This document shows positions 9,301-17,082 of a stretch of DNA of 64,000 bases, in pieces. Source of the stretch: G963676655 sp963678305 (GTDB lineage: Bacteria > Verrucomicrobiota > Lentisphaeria > Victivallales > Victivallaceae); assembly GCA_963678305.2 (NCBI GenBank), contig CAXXVV010000017.1, forward strand, positions 558,001 to 622,000. The letters are read 5' to 3'. The notes under the pieces were generated by a model. It made no database searches and had not been told where the DNA came from. It was given only the letters and a program-made list of their open reading frames with translations. The position numbers and the translations under genes were made by a program. How positions within the stretch are numbered: the stretch's first letter is position 1; each line of letters begins with the position of its first letter.

Positions 9301-9750
9301 ATAATTCATTTTCCGGTCACGCCAATTGCCTCTGATTTATCAAACACCTCTGCGGTCTCCCGGGAAGTTGAGAAGAATACGTCAACTAAAACCAACATTC
9401 TGATTATCGAAGACGATCCGGTAAATGTTAAATATTTGAGCAAGATATTCAAAGGAACTGATTATATCTTTAATATCGCAGAATCATTTGGACAGATGAA
9501 AAAAATCTGCGAAAACGGAGTCACCCCGGAGATCGCCCTGATTGACATTGCGCTACCTGATGCGGACGGGTTCGAATGTTTGAACTGGCTGAAAAACAGA
9601 TATCCCGGTTGCAACATAAAATATATTGTTCAAACCGCGCATGTACTGTCAGACAAAACACCGTTGTATGAAGAAGCCGGCTTTGACGCATTTATCGGCA
9701 AACCTTACAAAAAATCAGAACTTCTTGAGATAATTGCCAGGTATACTTGA
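6385..9750 (+). CDS. PocR-PAS hybrid sensor histidine kinase with receiver domain
   Basis: An 1121-aa cytoplasmic-looking hybrid kinase without transmembrane segments. Order: short N-terminal coiled coil (1-30), PocR sensory domain (about 50-215, with the clustered Cys of FCELC, MCLAS and ISFCHN), then four PAS/PAC modules (about 235-350, 355-470, 485-605 and 610-735, each ending with an ITERK/ITHRK-type boundary). A HisKA domain follows with phosphoacceptor His762 (FLATMSHEIRTPLNGI), then HATPase_c (about 870-985, GNAIKFTERG, DTGIGIP and GGAGLGLAI) and a C-terminal receiver with Asp1054 (ALIDIALPDADG). PocR domains are thought to bind small organic ligands. No response regulator with an output domain lies next to it, so the phosphate probably goes to a remote partner. 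Confidence 0.93.
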   Translation: MPKKPSYEELEQRVQELELEAKKHRRFEKWYTSNAIAEDIASLSFETIFDLEELQLIQDQFSSATGVSSIITTPDGDPVTRPSNFCELCTLIRNTKKGKSMCLASEADFRRYNPDEPMISFCHNVGLMEAGVSITIGDKFIGNWLIGQVRKDDHPEDSIRDFAREIEMDEDYLVAAFCKVPIMSISQFRAIAKLLFSLVNQLSEAKYKNYQQNKLLREHKATKGRILSNTEELTSIIVMIPFPISIHAEDGESIFINRAWQETSGYSLDDVPTVKDWIRKAHVDDPETITRVNRTAYDLKEQSYRGEYVITAKNGKKLIWEYTAAPLGKTPDGRRMVMTVAADITHRKQMENELIKNEKKYRSYIDNSPVAIFFVNNKNASIYDANTAACKLVGYSHSELVSMSIFDIDQSPDDPASCNIVNSMLKKTKHFRGERKLKHKDGYFIDIDLEAVMLDENISMGFFIDITERKRMEELIIKNTEDVHRLNEKFSLAANCAKIGVWEFHPQDNTLLWDDNMFKLFNVKVKDFTKTYESWRKIVHPDDIEATEADLQSSLESGNNFESEFRIIWQNGETRHIKGFAKLEKDENGAPLRMTGLNYDITKQKLLEEEVRNQRNFLQYILNSVPLAISWKDMNGVYLGGNNKFAEISGLNSTNDIPGKTDFDFFWGAKYGRSIVQKDKQVLQSKQISLNNVYQTVKGNQPLWIESSSIPLSDTEDNVYGILCVSEDITERKKNEETLQDALKTAKDANRSKSEFLATMSHEIRTPLNGIIGFSGVLSEELPLGFLPNSENIKEYLDTINQCGETLLGIINDVLLLSSIEAGQFNMISEEFSPSETLRAGIASFRFKANQKNIELILTRKNLPDKIIGDNLRLKQILFNIIGNAIKFTERGSIEIDAEYKDEKLILAVTDTGIGIPADKINKILNPFYQADQSSTRQQGGAGLGLAIVSRILENLGGTINITSKVNHGTRIIIHFPVTPIASDLSNTSAVSREVEKNTSTKTNILIIEDDPVNVKYLSKIFKGTDYIFNIAESFGQMKKICENGVTPEIALIDIALPDADGFECLNWLKNRYPGCNIKYIVQTAHVLSDKTPLYEEAGFDAFIGKPYKKSELLEIIARYT

Positions 9751-9817
9751 CAAATCGCTGATAACATCTATCGTTTTGATTCCGTAAAAACTCTTTTTAA
9801 GTTTTTGATCATAATTA

Positions 9818-9874
9818 TCTATAACAAGATAATCACAGTCTTTGAACATAAATCGAAGTCTGTGATGTTATAGA
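9818..9874. repeat. Imperfect hairpin/foldback in the kinase-HAD gap
   Basis: TCTATAACA...ATCACAG pairs with CTGTGATGTTATAGA, and the pairing continues inward through CAGTCTTTGA/TCGAAGTCTG, giving a stem of about 20 bp with a 5-nt bulge. No T-run follows, so it is not a classic terminator. A weaker AT-only hairpin (AAAAACT/AGTTTTT) lies at 9786-9806. It could be a protein-binding site or an mRNA leader structure for the next gene. Confidence 0.4.
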
Positions 9875-9914
9875 AAAATAGGCTTGACCGCTTATCAATT
9901 CAGGAATTATATTT

Positions 9915-10496
9915 ATGAACAAAATTATCGCGCTGGACATTGGCGATGTCTCGCTGCATCGTTGCGTCGACAAATGTTTTGACTATTTCCAAGCCTCGGA
10001 CAAACCGGCGCTTAAAGCGGAAATTGCCAAAGCAGTGGACTTGTTTGAACTTGGTATGATATCTCTGCAGGAGTGGCTGGATCAAATGAGCCGAATTACC
10101 GGAAGGGGTATGTCCAACGATGAAATCTGCCACGGATGGAATCTGTTGATCGGATCCGATATGCCGGGAATGGAGGCGTTCGTCAAAGAAATGGTCAACG
10201 CCGGATTTAAGTTCGTATTTTTCTCAGATACTTCTGAACTGCATTTTGGTGATATCTGCCGCAAACTGTCTTTCGCGCATTTAGTAACCGGATCAATCCT
10301 CAGTTATGAAGTAGGAGCAAAAAAACCGGACGCCGGAATGTACCAGGCGTTTGAGGATGAATACGGCATCCCGTGCTGTTATCTCGACGACATGCCGCAA
10401 AATATCGCAGCCGGCCGGGAACGCGGCTGGTTCAGCATCCGTTTTACAGACACCGAATCAATGAAGAAAGAATTTTTCTCTCAAATTAACATTTAA
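9915..10496 (+). CDS. HAD-superfamily phosphatase, YihX-like (193 aa)
   Basis: A haloacid-dehalogenase-like hydrolase. Motif I is ALDIGDVSLH with nucleophile Asp8; the second Asp of DxD is Gly, as in the DLGNV subgroup that includes YihX (glucose-1-phosphate phosphatase). A helical cap (about 15-85) follows, then motif II FFSDTSELH, motif III Lys in GAKKPDAGMY, and motif IV YLDDMPQN with the paired Asp. Substrate cannot be told; sugar phosphates or nucleotides are likely for this subgroup. The ATG at 9915 has AGGA 9 bp before it. The gene stands between a large kinase and an envelope protein, with no operon clue. Confidence 0.85.
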   Translation: MNKIIALDIGDVSLHRCVDKCFDYFQASDKPALKAEIAKAVDLFELGMISLQEWLDQMSRITGRGMSNDEICHGWNLLIGSDMPGMEAFVKEMVNAGFKFVFFSDTSELHFGDICRKLSFAHLVTGSILSYEVGAKKPDAGMYQAFEDEYGIPCCYLDDMPQNIAAGRERGWFSIRFTDTESMKKEFFSQINI

Positions 10497-10518
10497 TCAC
10501 TTGGATATTTATGAGTTG

Positions 10519-10546
10519 TTGAGTATATTAAATCCTACTTTATATT
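10519..10546 (+). promoter_or_regulatory. Candidate promoter of the TIGR04073-like gene
   Basis: TTGAGT (10519-10524), 16-bp spacer, TATATT (10541-10546). The ATG at 10575 follows 28 bp later, with AAAGG as ribosome site. Confidence 0.4.
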
Positions 10547-10574
10547 TAGTTGTAACATTAAAAGGTTTTGTATT

Positions 10575-11018
10575 ATGAAAAAATTATTTCTCGCATTCGC
10601 TATTTTAAGCATCGCTTTCATGGCTGCGGCAGCCGACCAGCCGGACACATCAGGTATAATAACCCCTGCAAAGATAGAAAAATATCGGCAGGAAAATAAT
10701 TTTTACAGAATCGGCCGCGGGTTCGTCAATCTTGTAACCTGCTGGCTGGAAGTTCCCCGCTGCATGCTTTATCAAAACAGCAATATTCCGGTTCTCGGAC
10801 TGATTATCGGAGCCGGGCAAGGCGGACTCTGGACCGGCGGTCGCGCCATCTCCGGAGTAGCCGACGTTCTGTTTCTGGGATTCGACTACGGTTTAATGTT
10901 TTCCAAAGAGTTTCCTGATTTTGTTTGGCAAGCGCACTGGCTTCCCCCGGTAAAGATGCTCGAGACGGAAGATGCCGAAGAAGTCAAAGAAGTCAAAGAA
11001 GGACAGGATCAATACTGA
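10575..11018 (+). CDS. Secreted TIGR04073-like (exosortase-system-associated) protein
   Basis: A 147-aa protein with a signal peptide (1-20, cleavage after AAAA) and a conserved core starting IGRGFVNLVTCWLEVPR, then a glycine-rich hydrophobic segment (LGLIIGAGQGGLWTGGRAISG) and an acidic tail. The core resembles the TIGR04073 family, small exported proteins found mostly in Verrucomicrobia, Lentisphaerae and some Proteobacteria and often linked to exosortase systems; their function is unknown. No exosortase gene or PEP-CTERM protein is visible in this window. The family assignment is from memory of the motif and would need a profile search. Confidence 0.6.
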   Translation: MKKLFLAFAILSIAFMAAAADQPDTSGIITPAKIEKYRQENNFYRIGRGFVNLVTCWLEVPRCMLYQNSNIPVLGLIIGAGQGGLWTGGRAISGVADVLFLGFDYGLMFSKEFPDFVWQAHWLPPVKMLETEDAEEVKEVKEGQDQY

Positions 11019-11075
11019 TCATCAATCGCGCCTTTTTGACTTCCCTGCTCTGGTCAGGCTGAAATTGCCTGACCT

Positions 11076-12896
11076 TTATTTTATCACTGAAATAGCGGTT
11101 TGAACGTTACCAAACGGAGCACTGACCTGGATTCCCTGAACCACATTGCGAATTCTCGCGATCGCTTCACGGGCAATTGCAATCCCCTCGGACCGTTGGT
11201 CTTCTTTGCTTTCCGCGTTCGCCATGCGTTCCATTATTTCATCCGGCACGGTTACACCCGGCACCTCATTCCGCATAAATTCAGCATTGCGATAACTGGC
11301 CAGAGGCCAGATACCCGCAATCACCGGGACTTTCAAATCCGCGATCTTTTCCATAAAATCCAACAGCGGCTCCACCGCGAAAACCGGTTGCGTGATCAGG
11401 AATTCGGCGCCAGCCTCGACCTTGGCCCGGGTACGGGCGAGTTCCCGCTGCATATCGACCGCGTTTGGATCAGCGCCTGAGCCGGCAAAAATAGCCGTAG
11501 GCGCATTCAACGCTTTTCCACCCAGATCAACGCCGCGATTCAAACGATATTGCAGCTCAAGAATGCCGATTGAGTCAACATCGAATACCGCCGAAGCAAA
11601 CGGATAATCACCAAGTTTCGGAGGATCGCCGGTAATATAAAGAATATTATTGATCCCGGCACCGGCGCAACCGAGGATATCCGCCTGCATCCCGATAAGA
11701 TTTCGATCCCGGCAGCAACAATGCAGTACGGTTTCGATTCCGGCCTGACGCTGTATTTCCAAAGCAGTGATCATGGGGGATATGCGGGAACTGGCCCGGG
11801 GGCCGTCAGGAATGTTCACCGCGTCAAACCCGGCCAGTCTGCACTGCCGCGACTTTTCGATAGTCTGGGTCAAATCCCAGCCGCGAGGCGGAACAATCTC
11901 AACCGTTGCCACCCATTGGCCTCTGGCAAGTTTTGCCGCAAAAGCGGATTTACTCTCCTGTGATACCGGTTCGACTAACGGCGCTTCCTCTTTCAATTTA
12001 ATGGAAATTCTCCGTTCCGTCCTGGCCTTGGCCATTGGTTTTATGGCGGCCGAAATATCGGCGATATGTTCGGGGCCGGTTCCACAGCATCCCCCTACTC
12101 CTTGCGCACCGAGTTCAACGTAGCGCATGGCATAGGTTGTAATATACTCCGGACTGCACATATAAAGCATCCGGTCATTAACCAGTTTCGGCATCCCGGC
12201 GTTAGGCTGAACAATTATCGGGTATTTGCATATTTCGCGCGCTTTCTCGAGCGCCTCGAGCATCGCTTCAGCCCCGATGCAGCAATTCATGCCTACCGCG
12301 GTCGGGGGATATTCCGCCTCGTCGCAACGGGCCAGAGCATGGGACATCGGTTCACCGTTCATGCTTTCAATATTGCGATCCACCATTAAACTGATAACAT
12401 ACGGAATTCCCGGCACCATGGCAACGGCTTTCAGCGCATATTCCACATCGCGGATAGTGGGAATTGTCTCAAAAATAATGAAATCGGCACCGGCATCAGC
12501 CAGAGCCTTGACCTGTTCAGCCAGAATCTCCGGCGCTCTGTCGTGTTCTTTCTTTCTGGCCTCTCCAAGCGGCCCGACCGATCCGGCAATCAAAACGCCC
12601 TCTCCGGCGCTCTCGCGGGCAAGTTCAACCCCGGCCCGGTTGATTTCAGCCATCTGGTCTGCCATCCCGAAACGAGCCAGCTTATTGACATTGGCGCCAA
12701 AGGTGTTAGTGGTAATGACGTCAGCGCCGGCATCGGCATAAGCTTGATGAATCTCCCGAATCACATCCGGGGAAGTCAAATTCAATCCTTCGTAACAGGT
12801 ATTGACAAAAAAGCCGCGCTTGTATAATTCCGTCCCCATCGCTCCATCGAAAACGACAATTCCCGAGTTCAGTTTTTCCTGTATCTTGTTTTTCAT
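11076..12896 (-). CDS. Bifunctional homocysteine S-methyltransferase / methylenetetrahydrofolate reductase
   Basis: A 606-aa fusion of the YitJ type. The N-terminal half (about 1-290) is a homocysteine methyltransferase barrel with FDGAMGTELYKRG at the start and zinc-ligand Cys in GMNCCIGAE and GGCCGTGPEHI. The C-terminal half (about 320-590) is a MetF-like FAD-dependent reductase barrel, with VATVEIVPPRGWD, a YITGDPPK segment and ITQPVF. Together the two halves supply methyl groups for methionine from methylene-THF. It is the last gene of a minus-strand run: it starts directly after the M55 peptidase gene (no gap), which follows pepD by 35 bp. The operon may recycle amino acids from peptides. 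Confidence 0.94.
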   Translation of the reverse strand: MKNKIQEKLNSGIVVFDGAMGTELYKRGFFVNTCYEGLNLTSPDVIREIHQAYADAGADVITTNTFGANVNKLARFGMADQMAEINRAGVELARESAGEGVLIAGSVGPLGEARKKEHDRAPEILAEQVKALADAGADFIIFETIPTIRDVEYALKAVAMVPGIPYVISLMVDRNIESMNGEPMSHALARCDEAEYPPTAVGMNCCIGAEAMLEALEKAREICKYPIIVQPNAGMPKLVNDRMLYMCSPEYITTYAMRYVELGAQGVGGCCGTGPEHIADISAAIKPMAKARTERRISIKLKEEAPLVEPVSQESKSAFAAKLARGQWVATVEIVPPRGWDLTQTIEKSRQCRLAGFDAVNIPDGPRASSRISPMITALEIQRQAGIETVLHCCCRDRNLIGMQADILGCAGAGINNILYITGDPPKLGDYPFASAVFDVDSIGILELQYRLNRGVDLGGKALNAPTAIFAGSGADPNAVDMQRELARTRAKVEAGAEFLITQPVFAVEPLLDFMEKIADLKVPVIAGIWPLASYRNAEFMRNEVPGVTVPDEIMERMANAESKEDQRSEGIAIAREAIARIRNVVQGIQVSAPFGNVQTAISVIK

Positions 12897-13733
12897 TCAT
12901 CTTCCTGAAATATTAAAGTATTTATTATGCACACCAGGAGCCCAACCGCAGCGTTGAGCCCAAAGGTCGATTAAGTCATCACTTTGAAATCTGATCGAAT
13001 TCGTTCCAATCGGTTCAGCTCCAAGCTTGAGATAAGTCTCCAGCTGATTCGGGCACATCACTGTCATATCCATGACATGCGAACCGCTAACGTCCGTAAC
13101 AACCATTTCAGATAATCGCCGTAAAGCTATAGCGGCCTTTTCCTTTAGCTGAGCCTCAACTTTCGCCGGATTATAGTTGATCGTCGTGTAGCGGGAACGA
13201 CTGTTTTTGGTTGCAACCGTCTCCACTCCTGGAAAAAATTCCACCCCCTCACGACATGCCGCTTCGTCACCTGAAATCAAGATCTGCGGCACTCCGAAGT
13301 AAGCGGCCATGTAACCAGCCATGCCGATCTCGCCAAGCACCTGACCATCCAAACTCATTTCAACTATCGCATGAGAATTATAGGAATGGAACAGATAACC
13401 GTCCTTGACGCCCTGCATGGCGTGAGCGCCGATTTGAACCATGGCGTCATATGAATCATCCAGCCAGCAAACCGGAGCCGGACCTCCGCCAATGGTCGCC
13501 AGGTCCGCGGCCGGATGCAGCTGATCCAGGCAAATACTATCACTTGGTCCATGACCGTCGACCACAATTATTTCATCCGCACCGCCGACGAGTAATCCTT
13601 CGACACAAGCGTTAACTTCACTGACTAAACGTCTTTTCGCATCATCTTCATTGATTATTTTATTTCCGATACCGTCACTGCGACCGTTCACCCCGGAGAC
13701 GCCTTCAAGATCAGTCAAGATTAATATTTTCAT
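12897..13733 (-). CDS. M55 family D-aminopeptidase (DppA-like)
   Basis: Zinc-dependent D-amino-acid-specific aminopeptidase of the DppA type; these form decameric rings in the cytosol and are linked to D-Ala-D-Ala or dipeptide use. The ligands known for DppA are present: Asp8 and Glu10 (LTDLEGVSGV), His61 (VVDGHGPS), His104 (IGAHAMQG) and Glu135 (GEIGMAG). The length (278 aa) is typical. It lies between pepD and the methionine-synthesis fusion, all on the minus strand, so the gene set looks like peptide and peptidoglycan-peptide salvage. Confidence 0.93.
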   Translation of the reverse strand: MKILILTDLEGVSGVNGRSDGIGNKIINEDDAKRRLVSEVNACVEGLLVGGADEIIVVDGHGPSDSICLDQLHPAADLATIGGGPAPVCWLDDSYDAMVQIGAHAMQGVKDGYLFHSYNSHAIVEMSLDGQVLGEIGMAGYMAAYFGVPQILISGDEAACREGVEFFPGVETVATKNSRSRYTTINYNPAKVEAQLKEKAAIALRRLSEMVVTDVSGSHVMDMTVMCPNQLETYLKLGAEPIGTNSIRFQSDDLIDLWAQRCGWAPGVHNKYFNISGR

Positions 13734-13768
13734 TTTTTTATCCGTCCTTATAGAAAATAATTATAAGT

Positions 13769-15223
13769 TTATTTAACGTCTTTTTCTGGAATATGGCTCA
13801 AAATATCTTTAAGCAGGTCATAGCACCGCACGGTTGATGATATACTGACGCGTTCACCAGGGGCATGCGGACCAATAATATCCGGCCCGAACGAGATCAT
13901 ATCCACTCCCGGATGTTTCTCTCCGATGATACCGCATTCAAGCCCCGCATGAATGACCACTATATCAGGCTCTTTTCCGGATTGCCGCTTGCAGGCGGCT
14001 TTTGCGATTTGCAGTATCTCCGAATCAGCATGAGGAGTCCAACCCGGATATTTACTGCTGACCCGCGACTCGGCTCCGAACGCGGCAAAATGCCGGATGA
14101 TCGAATCAGTTATTTCTTCTCTTTTTTTGTTTACCAAACTCCGCTGTGAAGTCAATACTACAATTTTTCCGTCAACATTTTTCACCGCCGCGAGATTGGT
14201 CGAAGTCTCGATTACTCCCGGGAATTCAGCGCTTTCAGCGATCATCCCGTGCGGACAGGCATCCAATGCACGTATCAACAACGCGACAAAATCCGGCTTG
14301 AGAACCTGATCAACCATCGCCGTTTCTTTGAGTTCCAACTTCAATCCCGGATCATTTTCATTGAAACGTGTCGCGGCAAACTCATTAACTTTTTGTCTCA
14401 ATTCATTGACTTTTCCACTTGGCACCGCCAACCTGACAAATGCCTCGCGCGGAATTGCGTTATCTTTGTCCCCGCCATGAATATCGATCAAGAGAATATC
14501 AAAATCTATCTCAAGATCAGCCAATAAAGCCGCCGCTTCCTTGAGGGCATTACCACGGCCAAGGTGGATGTCACAACCTGAGTGTCCCCCCTTCAAACCG
14601 GTTATCGCGATTTGAACGCAAGTATATCCGGACGGAACCGGCATTAATTTCGGGACAAAAGTAAAATCAACTCTGGCTCCACCGGCACACCCGATAAAAA
14701 GCTGTCCTTCGTCCTCGGAATCAAGATTAAGCATAATATCCGTATCGATAAACGCGGGATCGACTTGCGCGGCGCCGGTCAATCCTGTCTCTTCTTCTAT
14801 AGTAAATAAAGCCTTCAGCGGGCCATGCGGTAAATCACGTTCAGTCATTGCGGCCAGCGCCATGGCGATTCCAATGCCGTTATCGGCCCCGAGAGTGGTA
14901 TTTTCCGCTCTGATAAAGTCACCGTCGATAACCGGTTGAACAGCTTGAGTGGTAAAATCAAAATTATAGTCAGAATTCTTTTCCGGGACCATATCAAGGT
15001 GCCCCTGCATCAATACGGTCTTGCGGTCTTCAAAACCTGCCGAAGCCGGCTGGGACAACAAAACGTTACCGACCGCGTCACATTCCGCCGCCAGCATATT
15101 TTCCCGGGCAAATTCAAGTACATAATCACGCAGACGCGCCTCATGTCCCGACGGATGCGGGATAGAGCAGACGTCAGCAAATATATTCCAGAGCCGCTGC
15201 GGCTCCAGTTCTCTGACATTCAT
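13769..15223 (-). CDS. pepD: Aminoacyl-histidine dipeptidase PepD (M20C)
   Basis: A cytosolic Zn dipeptidase (Xaa-His and related dipeptides). Metal and catalytic motifs of the M20 clan are seen in order: LMQGHLDMVPEK, LGADNGIGIAMALA, IEEETGLTGA and LNLDSEDEG, with the late His in DIIGPHAPGERVSI. Upstream in-frame starts exist at 15256 and 15232, but AGGAGG lies 10 bp before the ATG at 15223 and only 1 bp before the one at 15232, so the protein starts MNVRELEPQR (484 aa). It heads the minus-strand operon with the M55 aminopeptidase and the methionine fusion enzyme. Confidence 0.95.
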   Translation of the reverse strand: MNVRELEPQRLWNIFADVCSIPHPSGHEARLRDYVLEFARENMLAAECDAVGNVLLSQPASAGFEDRKTVLMQGHLDMVPEKNSDYNFDFTTQAVQPVIDGDFIRAENTTLGADNGIGIAMALAAMTERDLPHGPLKALFTIEEETGLTGAAQVDPAFIDTDIMLNLDSEDEGQLFIGCAGGARVDFTFVPKLMPVPSGYTCVQIAITGLKGGHSGCDIHLGRGNALKEAAALLADLEIDFDILLIDIHGGDKDNAIPREAFVRLAVPSGKVNELRQKVNEFAATRFNENDPGLKLELKETAMVDQVLKPDFVALLIRALDACPHGMIAESAEFPGVIETSTNLAAVKNVDGKIVVLTSQRSLVNKKREEITDSIIRHFAAFGAESRVSSKYPGWTPHADSEILQIAKAACKRQSGKEPDIVVIHAGLECGIIGEKHPGVDMISFGPDIIGPHAPGERVSISSTVRCYDLLKDILSHIPEKDVK

Positions 15224-15559
15224 TTTCAGCATACCTCCTGCTGTATTGTGAAACAAATAATATAGCCTGTTTAATCAATATCTCAAATTCCCCCGCGCTA
15301 AATATTCCGATAGATTAGATATGTTCGTAATTAAATATTATATCATCACTTAGTTTTCTGTTTTAATATAAAATATTAATAACAAACAACTTAACACACG
15401 AAATAAAAATCCTGCAAACGATTTATTACACTATGGAGCTGAATTGTTTTAATTATTTAAATTGATAGAACTTCCGGAAAGATTTGAAAACCGCCGGATA
15501 GGTTGTATTTTACTTCGCTGTTATTATTTAATTTGTTAATCTTAAAAAAGGATTTCGAT
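15224..15559. promoter_or_regulatory. Divergent intergenic region pepD/dut with candidate dut promoter
   Basis: An AT-rich gap of 336 bp. On the plus strand TTGAAA (15484-15489), 16 bp and TATTTT (15506-15511) lie about 50 bp before the dut start. The same TTGAAA...TATTTT pair occurs before panB. No clear minus-strand promoter or operator was found by eye. Confidence 0.4.
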
Positions 15560-16006
15560 ATGGGCGCAAAAGTAACTGTAAAAATTACAATGGCTGAAGG
15601 TTGTGAAGATCTGGTTCCCAAACAGGCTCATCATGATGACGCCGCTTTCGATTTGCGAAGCCGGGTAGAAGTTGAACTTAGCCCGGGACGCAGCACTCTG
15701 GTTCCGACCGGATTATTTATCGAACTGCCGTTCGGCTTCGAGGCTCAGGTAAGACCCCGCAGCGGACTGGCTTTGAAACATGACCTGATGTTGACCAATT
15801 CTCCCGGAACTATCGATGCCGGTTATCGCGGCGAAGTGGGTGTGATCATGTATAACGCCGGAGAAGAAAGATTCCACATCAAACGCGGCGAAAGGATTGC
15901 CCAGATGGTAATCGCCGAGCTGCCGGAAGTTACTCTCGAAATGGTTGACAAACTGGCGGAATCCAAACGCGGCGAAGGCGGCTTCGGCAGCACCGGAAAA
16001 CATTGA
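15560..16006 (+). CDS. dut: dUTP diphosphatase (dUTPase)
   Basis: Trimeric dUTPase that hydrolyses dUTP to dUMP and PPi, keeping uracil out of DNA. The five family motifs are present: motif 1 DDAAFDLRS, motif 2 RPRSGLALK, motif 3 GTIDAGYRGEVGVIMYN, motif 4 RGERIAQMVI and the C-terminal arm motif 5 RGEGGFGSTG. An in-frame ATG at 15503 would add 19 hydrophobic residues; the ATG at 15560 is preceded by AAAGGAT and gives the family length (148 aa). A LysM lipoprotein gene follows 21 bp later, so the two may be co-transcribed. Confidence 0.96.
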   Translation: MGAKVTVKITMAEGCEDLVPKQAHHDDAAFDLRSRVEVELSPGRSTLVPTGLFIELPFGFEAQVRPRSGLALKHDLMLTNSPGTIDAGYRGEVGVIMYNAGEERFHIKRGERIAQMVIAELPEVTLEMVDKLAESKRGEGGFGSTGKH

Positions 16007-16027
16007 CCTCTAATTTGAGGACATTGC

Positions 16028-17080
16028 ATGCGCTTTAAAATTTTATCTTTCATATTGCCGGTTATTCCGGCTCTGGTCATTATTGGATGCGGTCCTCCAA
16101 GGGAAGGCAGTCATCCATTGATGATCAAAGCTGACACCCTGACCAAAAGCCAAAAATATGATGAAGCCGTTAAATCAATCAAGCAGTACTTGAAAGTCAA
16201 CCCTGAATCCGCCCGGGCACATCAATTGCTGGCGCAACTTTATGACGAAAACCTGAACAAGCCGGAACTTGCTGTTTACCACTACATGCTCTGCCTGGAA
16301 GACAACCCGCACGTCCGGGGGGCAGCCGATATCAGAAAGTTTCTTAGATCAGCCAGAAAACGCGCGTACAACAGCTTGAAAAGTGAATATAACGACGCCA
16401 ATACCGTCAATGATCTGGCCAAAGAACTCGCACAGTTGAAAAAACTGGTACAAACGCTTGACACAAAGAACACGCAACTGGTCAAGGTTGTCGAGGCTTA
16501 TAAGAAATATATCTATAAGGTCAATCAGGAACAACGCGAAACAAAATTACAGTTGGCGGCGGCTAAAACCGCTCAGGAAATTTCCCGGGATAAAATCAAC
16601 TCACTGGAAAAACAGCTGGCCGACAAACAGCGACAAATTAATATTTTTAAAACTCAATTGAATCAAGCGCCGGTTATGGAAGAAGTGGACGCGCCTCCCC
16701 CCCCCGACTCAATGGCGAATCAGGAAAAGACCGAAGAACCTGAAAAATCAAATGAGACTGAAACCCAGCCTGACAAGAAAAACGAAGCTCCCCCTTCTCC
16801 GGTTGAAATAAAAGAAAAGGTTGAACCGGCAAAACCCAAAGCCAAATTCCCGGATATCACTACAATTGACAAGGACAAAGAGACTTCAACCGGGAATCCA
16901 CAGGAATATACCGTCAAACCGGGAGACACTTTGAGTTCAATTTCACGCCAGTTCTATGGCTCGGCCCGGCATTACAACAAAATCCTCGAAGCAAATAAAA
17001 ATATCATATCCAGTGCCGCGCAACTCAAGACCGGCCAGAAACTGAAAATACCGCACCTGGCGGTACCGGAACAAAAATAA
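16028..17080 (+). CDS. LysM-domain lipoprotein with TPR-like and coiled-coil regions
   Basis: A 350-aa envelope protein. It has a signal peptide with lipobox LVIIGC (Cys21), a TPR-like helical region (about 30-115, KYDEAVKSIKQYLKVNPESA), a long coiled coil (about 125-215), a Pro/Glu/Lys-rich linker (about 220-290) and a C-terminal LysM domain (about 297-345, EYTVKPGDTLSSISRQFYG). LysM binds the glycan of peptidoglycan, so the protein probably links the outer membrane or a periplasmic complex to the wall. It is sandwiched tightly between dut (21 bp) and the U32 gene (2 bp), but no functional link is evident. The role is otherwise unknown. Confidence 0.85.
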   Translation: MRFKILSFILPVIPALVIIGCGPPREGSHPLMIKADTLTKSQKYDEAVKSIKQYLKVNPESARAHQLLAQLYDENLNKPELAVYHYMLCLEDNPHVRGAADIRKFLRSARKRAYNSLKSEYNDANTVNDLAKELAQLKKLVQTLDTKNTQLVKVVEAYKKYIYKVNQEQRETKLQLAAAKTAQEISRDKINSLEKQLADKQRQINIFKTQLNQAPVMEEVDAPPPPDSMANQEKTEEPEKSNETETQPDKKNEAPPSPVEIKEKVEPAKPKAKFPDITTIDKDKETSTGNPQEYTVKPGDTLSSISRQFYGSARHYNKILEANKNIISSAAQLKTGQKLKIPHLAVPEQK

Positions 17081-17082
17081 AA

